A stretch of 64,000 bases of DNA from Sphingomonas hylomeconis (GTDB lineage: Bacteria > Pseudomonadota > Alphaproteobacteria > Sphingomonadales > Sphingomonadaceae): assembly GCF_025370105.1 (NCBI RefSeq), contig NZ_JANQBK010000004.1:422701-486700 (forward strand), written 5' to 3'. The translations under genes and the position numbers were made by a program. Each line of letters starts with the position of its first letter. The first letter of the stretch is position 1. Shown here piece after piece: positions 60,306-64,000 of this stretch. The notes below the pieces were generated by a model that was not told the origin of the DNA, made no database searches, and saw only the letters and a list, made by a program, of their open reading frames with translations.

Positions 60306-61888
60306 TGCGCGGCTTGCTGGCCTTTGCGCTCCTGCTCGTGGCCACGCCCGCCGCGGCGCAGACGATGGTCAAGTCCGAGCGGATCGACGCGATCTCGGTC
60401 ACGCTCTATCGCGATCCGTATCGCGGGCAGGGCGCGATCCCGCCGCGCGGCTGGCCCGGCGGCTATGCGCTGATCACCGAGACGCGGACGATATCCGTGC
60501 CGCAGGGGCCGGCGGTGATCCGGCTCGAAGGCGTGTCGGAAGGGATGATGCCGGAAACCGCGATCATCACTGGCCTGCCGCAGGGTGTCGGCGAAAAGAA
60601 CCGCGACGCCCGGCTGATCTCCCCCGCCGCGCTGATCGACGCCTATCTCAAGCGCCGGGTGTGGATTCGCCGCACCAACCGCGCGACCGGCAAGGTAGCC
60701 GAGGGCGAGGCGATCATCCAGTCCGGCCCGCAGGGCGGCGTGGTGCTCACCACGGCAGACGGCGTCGAGGCCTTGGGCTGTTCCGGCCTGCCCGAAGGCC
60801 TGAAATATGCCGGCATACCAGGCGATCTCGCTGCCAAGCCGACCTTGTCGGTAACGACCGACAGTGCGCGCGCCGCCACCGTCACCGTGCAACTCTCCTA
60901 TCTCGCGCAGGGCTTCGACTGGTCGGCCAATTATGTCGCGCGTGTCGCCCCCGATGGTGCGACGCTCGATCTGTTCGCCTGGCTCACCGTCGCCAATGGC
61001 GGCAGCCAGGGTTTTGCGCAGGCCAGCACGCAGGCGGTGGCCGGCGCGCCTAACAAGGAGGCCAATGCGCGTTTGCCGCGCGGGCCCGCGCCGCGCCTCG
61101 TGCTGCGCTGCTGGCCGATGGACGGCACCAGCACCCATCCCAGATGGGAAATCGAAAAATCTCCCTGGCCCGAGATACGGGAGGAGTCCGAAAGCTATGA
61201 CATCGTCGTCACCGGCAGCCGCGTCCAAGCGTCGATGATGATGGCGCCACCGCCGCCGCCCCCGCCCGCGCCGCCCCCGCCGCCGATGATGGCGCAGCAG
61301 GAGGAGCTGGGCGATCTCAAATTGTACCGCATCCCCGAGCGCGTCACCGTCGCCGCGCTCAGCCGCAAGCAGGTGGCGATGATCGATCGCCAGCAGGTGA
61401 AGTTCGAGCGCGTCTATCTCGGCGAACGCCTCACGCCGTTCAATTATGGCACCGCGGCACAGCGCGACAGCCGCCCGGCGGCGCTGATCCTGCGGCTGCG
61501 CAACAAGAAGGAAGATGGTCTCGGCCTGCCGCTCCCCGCCGGCGGGGTGGCGGTGTTCGAACGCGCGCGTGGCGCCGATCTGCTGGTCGGCGAAAGCCGG
61601 CTCGCCGATCGCGCCGTGGACGAGGAGGTCGAACTCGGCGCCGGGCAAAGCGGCGACGTGCGCTATACGGTCACGGTGCTGCCGCTATCGGGCAAGAAGC
61701 GTTCATACCGCGTGCGCGTGACCAATGCGCGCGACAGCGCGGCGACGTTCGAGATCGGCCTTCCCGACAAGCCGGCCAAGACCAGTGCCGCGCTGGTCGA
61801 GCGCAAGGGGGTCCCGACCTGGCGGTCGATCGTCCCGGCCAATGGCGCAGCGGTGCTCGATTTCACGCTCCAGCCGGACAAGCGCTAG
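60305..61888 (+). CDS. Secreted DUF4139 family protein, second of a pair
   Basis: 527 aa. Signal peptide LLAFALLLVATPAAA; DUF4139-like blocks LSYLAQGFDWSANYVARVAPDGATLDLFAWLTVAN, LYRIPERVTVAALSRKQVAMID and SIVPANGAAVLDFTLQPDKR match the first copy. Between them, at about residues 298-308, is YDIVVTGSRVQ, followed by MMMAPPPPPPPAPPPPPMM. The VVTGSR string is the segment usually seen after the signal peptide of sphingomonad TonB-dependent receptors; its presence here is odd. It is coupled to the first copy. Function unknown; a periplasmic or surface role is likely. Confidence 0.83.
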   Translation: MRGLLAFALLLVATPAAAQTMVKSERIDAISVTLYRDPYRGQGAIPPRGWPGGYALITETRTISVPQGPAVIRLEGVSEGMMPETAIITGLPQGVGEKNRDARLISPAALIDAYLKRRVWIRRTNRATGKVAEGEAIIQSGPQGGVVLTTADGVEALGCSGLPEGLKYAGIPGDLAAKPTLSVTTDSARAATVTVQLSYLAQGFDWSANYVARVAPDGATLDLFAWLTVANGGSQGFAQASTQAVAGAPNKEANARLPRGPAPRLVLRCWPMDGTSTHPRWEIEKSPWPEIREESESYDIVVTGSRVQASMMMAPPPPPPPAPPPPPMMAQQEELGDLKLYRIPERVTVAALSRKQVAMIDRQQVKFERVYLGERLTPFNYGTAAQRDSRPAALILRLRNKKEDGLGLPLPAGGVAVFERARGADLLVGESRLADRAVDEEVELGAGQSGDVRYTVTVLPLSGKKRSYRVRVTNARDSAATFEIGLPDKPAKTSAALVERKGVPTWRSIVPANGAAVLDFTLQPDKR

Positions 61889-61979
61889 GCGCAGGCTTGC
61901 GCTTTCCGCCACAAAGGAGAATTCTCGCTGCGGCCAGCGGACTCGATCAACCGAGCCGCGGGGCAATAGGAGAGCTATC

Positions 61980-62408
61980 ATGACGATCGCGGCAATCCTC
62001 GGCGGCAATGACCGCGAACTGATATCCATCACCGCCGATCAGAGCGTCCGCGATGCGGTCGCCCTGCTTGCGCAAAAGCGCATCGGTGCCGTTCCGGTGA
62101 TGGACGGGGATCGGGTGGTCGGCGTGTTTTCCGAGCGCGACGTGATCCACGCGCTCCAGGCGCATGGTGCGGCGGCGCTGGACAATATGGTGGGTGACGA
62201 GATGACCGCGCCGGCGATCACCGTCAGTCCCGCAGAAGCGGCGATCGGCGCGCTGTCGCTGATGACGCGGCGGCGGATCCGCCATCTGCCGGTGGTCGCG
62301 GACGGCAAGGTCGTCGGCATCGTCTCGATCGGTGATTTGGTCAAATACCGCATCGACCGGATCGAGGCGGATGCCGAGGCGATGCGCAGCTATATCCAGC
62401 AGGCCTGA
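61980..62408 (+). CDS. CBS domain pair protein
   Basis: 142 aa composed of two CBS motifs: LISITADQSVRDAVALLAQKRIGAVPVMDGDRVVGVFSERD and AITVSPAEAAIGALSLMTRRRIRHLPVVADGKVVGIVSIGD. Stand-alone CBS pairs bind adenine nucleotides and act as energy or redox sensors. AGGAGAG lies 4-9 bases before the ATG at 61980. It sits alone between the DUF4139 pair and a flippase gene on the other strand, so a target protein cannot be named. Confidence 0.9.
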   Translation: MTIAAILGGNDRELISITADQSVRDAVALLAQKRIGAVPVMDGDRVVGVFSERDVIHALQAHGAAALDNMVGDEMTAPAITVSPAEAAIGALSLMTRRRIRHLPVVADGKVVGIVSIGDLVKYRIDRIEADAEAMRSYIQQA

Positions 62409-62410
62409 GC

Positions 62411-63892
62411 TCAGCCGGGCAACGGCTGCTTGCGCACGATCGCGATCAGGTCGCGCACCACGCCGCGCGCGAACAGCAGCAAGGCGCCGCCATAGACGAT
62501 CGCCCCGACGCTCACCAGGATCGCCAGCCGGGGGAGCGGTGACAGGATCGGCAGCGCGCCGTCGGTTAGCCGCACCGCCACCGCCATGCCCGCCGCGCAG
62601 AGCAAGGCCGGCGCGATCGCCGCGGCGAGCTTGATTGCCGTCGTGCCGATCACCGGCAGCCCCCGCCACAGGCTGATGGACAGATAGAGCGGGTACGCCA
62701 CGATCCAGGCGAGCGCGAGCCCGCCCAACCCGTATTGCACGCCGATCAAAAACGCCGTTCCCATCAGCAGCGCGCCGATCGCGCCATTCTGCACGCCGAT
62801 CCCGGGGCGGCCGCGTGCATCGCACGCCGGGCTGATCAGCACCTGCAGCGTCATGAACGGCATGGCCAGCGCCAGCAACCGCACGATCGGCACCGCGTCG
62901 CGCCATTTCTCGCCGAGCATCGTCAGCACCAGCGGTTCCGCCGTCGCCGCGAGCCCGAAATAGAAAGGCAGCGCGGCGATCATGATCACCCGCACGCTCT
63001 TGGCGAAGGCCCGCCCCATCGCCGCGGCATCGTGCTGCATCCGCGCATAGGCCGAAAAGGCGACCTCGTTGAGCGGCGGCACGAACTTGCTGACGAAGAT
63101 CTGCGTCAGGAACAGGGCGGTGGTGTAGAGGCCCAGGTCATAGGCCGAGAAGTGCCGCCCGGCGATGAACACGTCGGCCTGGCTCTGCGCGAACCAGAAC
63201 AATTGGCTCGCCGCCATCACTCCGCCATAGCGCGCCAGCCCGCCGGCGCCGCGAAAGTCGAAGCTCGGCCAGACCAGCGACCGGGCGGCGATCGTCATGC
63301 CGATCGCCCGGACGGTGAACAGCACCATCGGCGCGAACACCAAGGTCCATACGCCGAGCCCGGCCAGCGCCCCGGCTAAGGCGGCGCTGGCACTGGCGAT
63401 GGAGGCGACGATGTTGACGCGCGCCTGCAGCCGGAAATCCATTGCGCGTGAGAGCAGCGCATAGGGCAGCGCGATGAACGGGGTGGTGAGATACAGCAAG
63501 GCCTGCACGCGCAGCAGGTCGGCAACCTCTGCCTGGCGGTAATAGGCCGCGGCCAGCGGGGCGAGCAGGAACTGCGCGATGCCGAGCGTGCCGTTGAGCA
63601 GGATCAGCATGCCGAACAATTGCCGGATCTCGCGTGCGTCGATCACCGGTTTTTGGATCAGCCCGGAGGCCAGCCCGTAGCCGTTGAGCATGTTGAGGAA
63701 CACCAGCACCACGCCGGTCATCGCGAACAGGCCGTAATCGTGCGGATCGAGGATACGGATGACGAGGAAGGTCGCGGCCCATTGCACCAGCTGCGCGACG
63801 ATCTGGCTCCCCGAGCGCCAGATCACGGCGCTGCGCACCTGATTCCCCAGTGATTCCACTGGCTGATTCGGGGATTCGGCAGATGGTTCCAT
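62411..63892 (-). CDS. Lipopolysaccharide/oligosaccharide flippase (MOP superfamily)
   Basis: 493 aa with about 14 membrane helices. Wzx/MATE-like features: the start VRSAVIWRSGSQIVAQLVQWAATFLVIRILDPHDYGLFAM, RYGGVMAASQLFWFAQSQADVFIAGRHFSAYDLGLYTTALFL, and the polysaccharide-synthesis C-terminal block. It probably translocates lipid-linked glycan units across the inner membrane. The ATG at 63892 is 8 bases downstream of TATAGC. Convergent with the CBS gene, with only 2 bases between them. It belongs functionally with the glycosyltransferases at 23.6-29 kb but is not linked to them. Confidence 0.9.
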   Translation of the reverse strand: MEPSAESPNQPVESLGNQVRSAVIWRSGSQIVAQLVQWAATFLVIRILDPHDYGLFAMTGVVLVFLNMLNGYGLASGLIQKPVIDAREIRQLFGMLILLNGTLGIAQFLLAPLAAAYYRQAEVADLLRVQALLYLTTPFIALPYALLSRAMDFRLQARVNIVASIASASAALAGALAGLGVWTLVFAPMVLFTVRAIGMTIAARSLVWPSFDFRGAGGLARYGGVMAASQLFWFAQSQADVFIAGRHFSAYDLGLYTTALFLTQIFVSKFVPPLNEVAFSAYARMQHDAAAMGRAFAKSVRVIMIAALPFYFGLAATAEPLVLTMLGEKWRDAVPIVRLLALAMPFMTLQVLISPACDARGRPGIGVQNGAIGALLMGTAFLIGVQYGLGGLALAWIVAYPLYLSISLWRGLPVIGTTAIKLAAAIAPALLCAAGMAVAVRLTDGALPILSPLPRLAILVSVGAIVYGGALLLFARGVVRDLIAIVRKQPLPG

Positions 63893-63899
63893 CCGCGGC

Positions 63900-63905
63900 G
63901 CTATA
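63900..63905 (-). promoter_or_regulatory. Possible -10 box of the flippase gene
   Basis: TATAGC on the minus strand ends 7 bases before the ATG at 63892, the same arrangement as at ctaB and ispG. No clear -35 lies 17-18 bases upstream. It implies a nearly leaderless transcript. Confidence 0.35.
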
Positions 63906-64000
63906 GGGCGGGGCGCATGAAGGACCCGTAAACCCGCCGAAATCAGCCATTTTCCGGAAAAATGTAGGAAAAGTGCAAGAAAGCGTTTGACCGAATCCGA

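Overview
The window is GC-rich bacterial chromosome from an alphaproteobacterium, most likely a Sphingomonas-type sphingomonad. The indications are the aa3 cytochrome oxidase and assembly cluster, a DUF4167 protein, an SPFH plus ribbon-helix-helix pair, tandem DUF4139 proteins, GTG/TTG starts in tightly overlapping operons, and numerous palindromic intergenic repeats. It is almost entirely core genome. I see no tRNA, rRNA, CRISPR array, insertion sequence or prophage. No stretch over 300 bases lacks a gene; the longest gaps are 33443-33718, 57323-57575, 24712-24925 and 53068-53275.

Layout. 1-4650 (+): tail of a fumarylacetoacetate-hydrolase-family gene, then the branched-chain 2-oxoacid dehydrogenase genes E1 alpha, E1 beta and E2; E2 is broken by an odd 124-bp double-palindrome insertion. 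4655-18899 (-): unknown membrane protein, thiolase, methyltransferase, threonine synthase, then the cytochrome oxidase genes (surf1, DUF983, ctaE, ctaG, a 48-aa protein, ctaB, and after two amidohydrolases ctaD and ctaC). 19101-23618 (+): pyrE-pdxJ-acpS-lepB-permease-maiA. 23629-29047: a glycosyltransferase neighbourhood on both strands. 29187-35528: phoD, ubiG (-), lysC, a lone response regulator (-), a flavin oxidoreductase and a lipoprotein. 35609-40147 (+): ybgC-tolQ-tolR-tolA-tolB-pal, closed by a strong terminator. 40225-42307: a frameshifted HTH-DUF4019 gene facing away from an SPFH/RHH pair. 42344-46572 (-): S1/P1 nuclease, isoaspartyl peptidase and two paralogous acyltransferases. 46669-50523 (+): ispG, an AbrB/PIN toxin-antitoxin pair, EamA, GNAT, SMR and TfoX genes. 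50575-53902 (-): ppa, an M61 peptidase and a DUF1345 protein. 53974-62408 (+): hisS, prfA-prmC, DUF4167, two DUF4139 proteins and a CBS protein. 62411-63892 (-): a polysaccharide flippase.

Main functional groups: amino-acid and acyl-CoA catabolism (Bkd, thiolase, MaiA), aerobic respiration (aa3 oxidase with heme O and copper assembly factors), envelope integrity (Tol-Pal, LepB, glycan genes) and translation (HisS, PrfA, PrmC).

The most notable signals are not single genes. Two families of roughly 80-250-bp palindromic repeats lie between genes, and several have entered or shaped coding sequence: the E2 linker, the prmC start and the SURF1 end. Two genes carry frameshifts at homopolymer tracts, so assembly error must be excluded first. 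The SPFH/RHH cassette with a palindrome on its promoter, the DUF4167 gene with its structured leader, and the DUF4139 pair are the best candidates for little-described biology.
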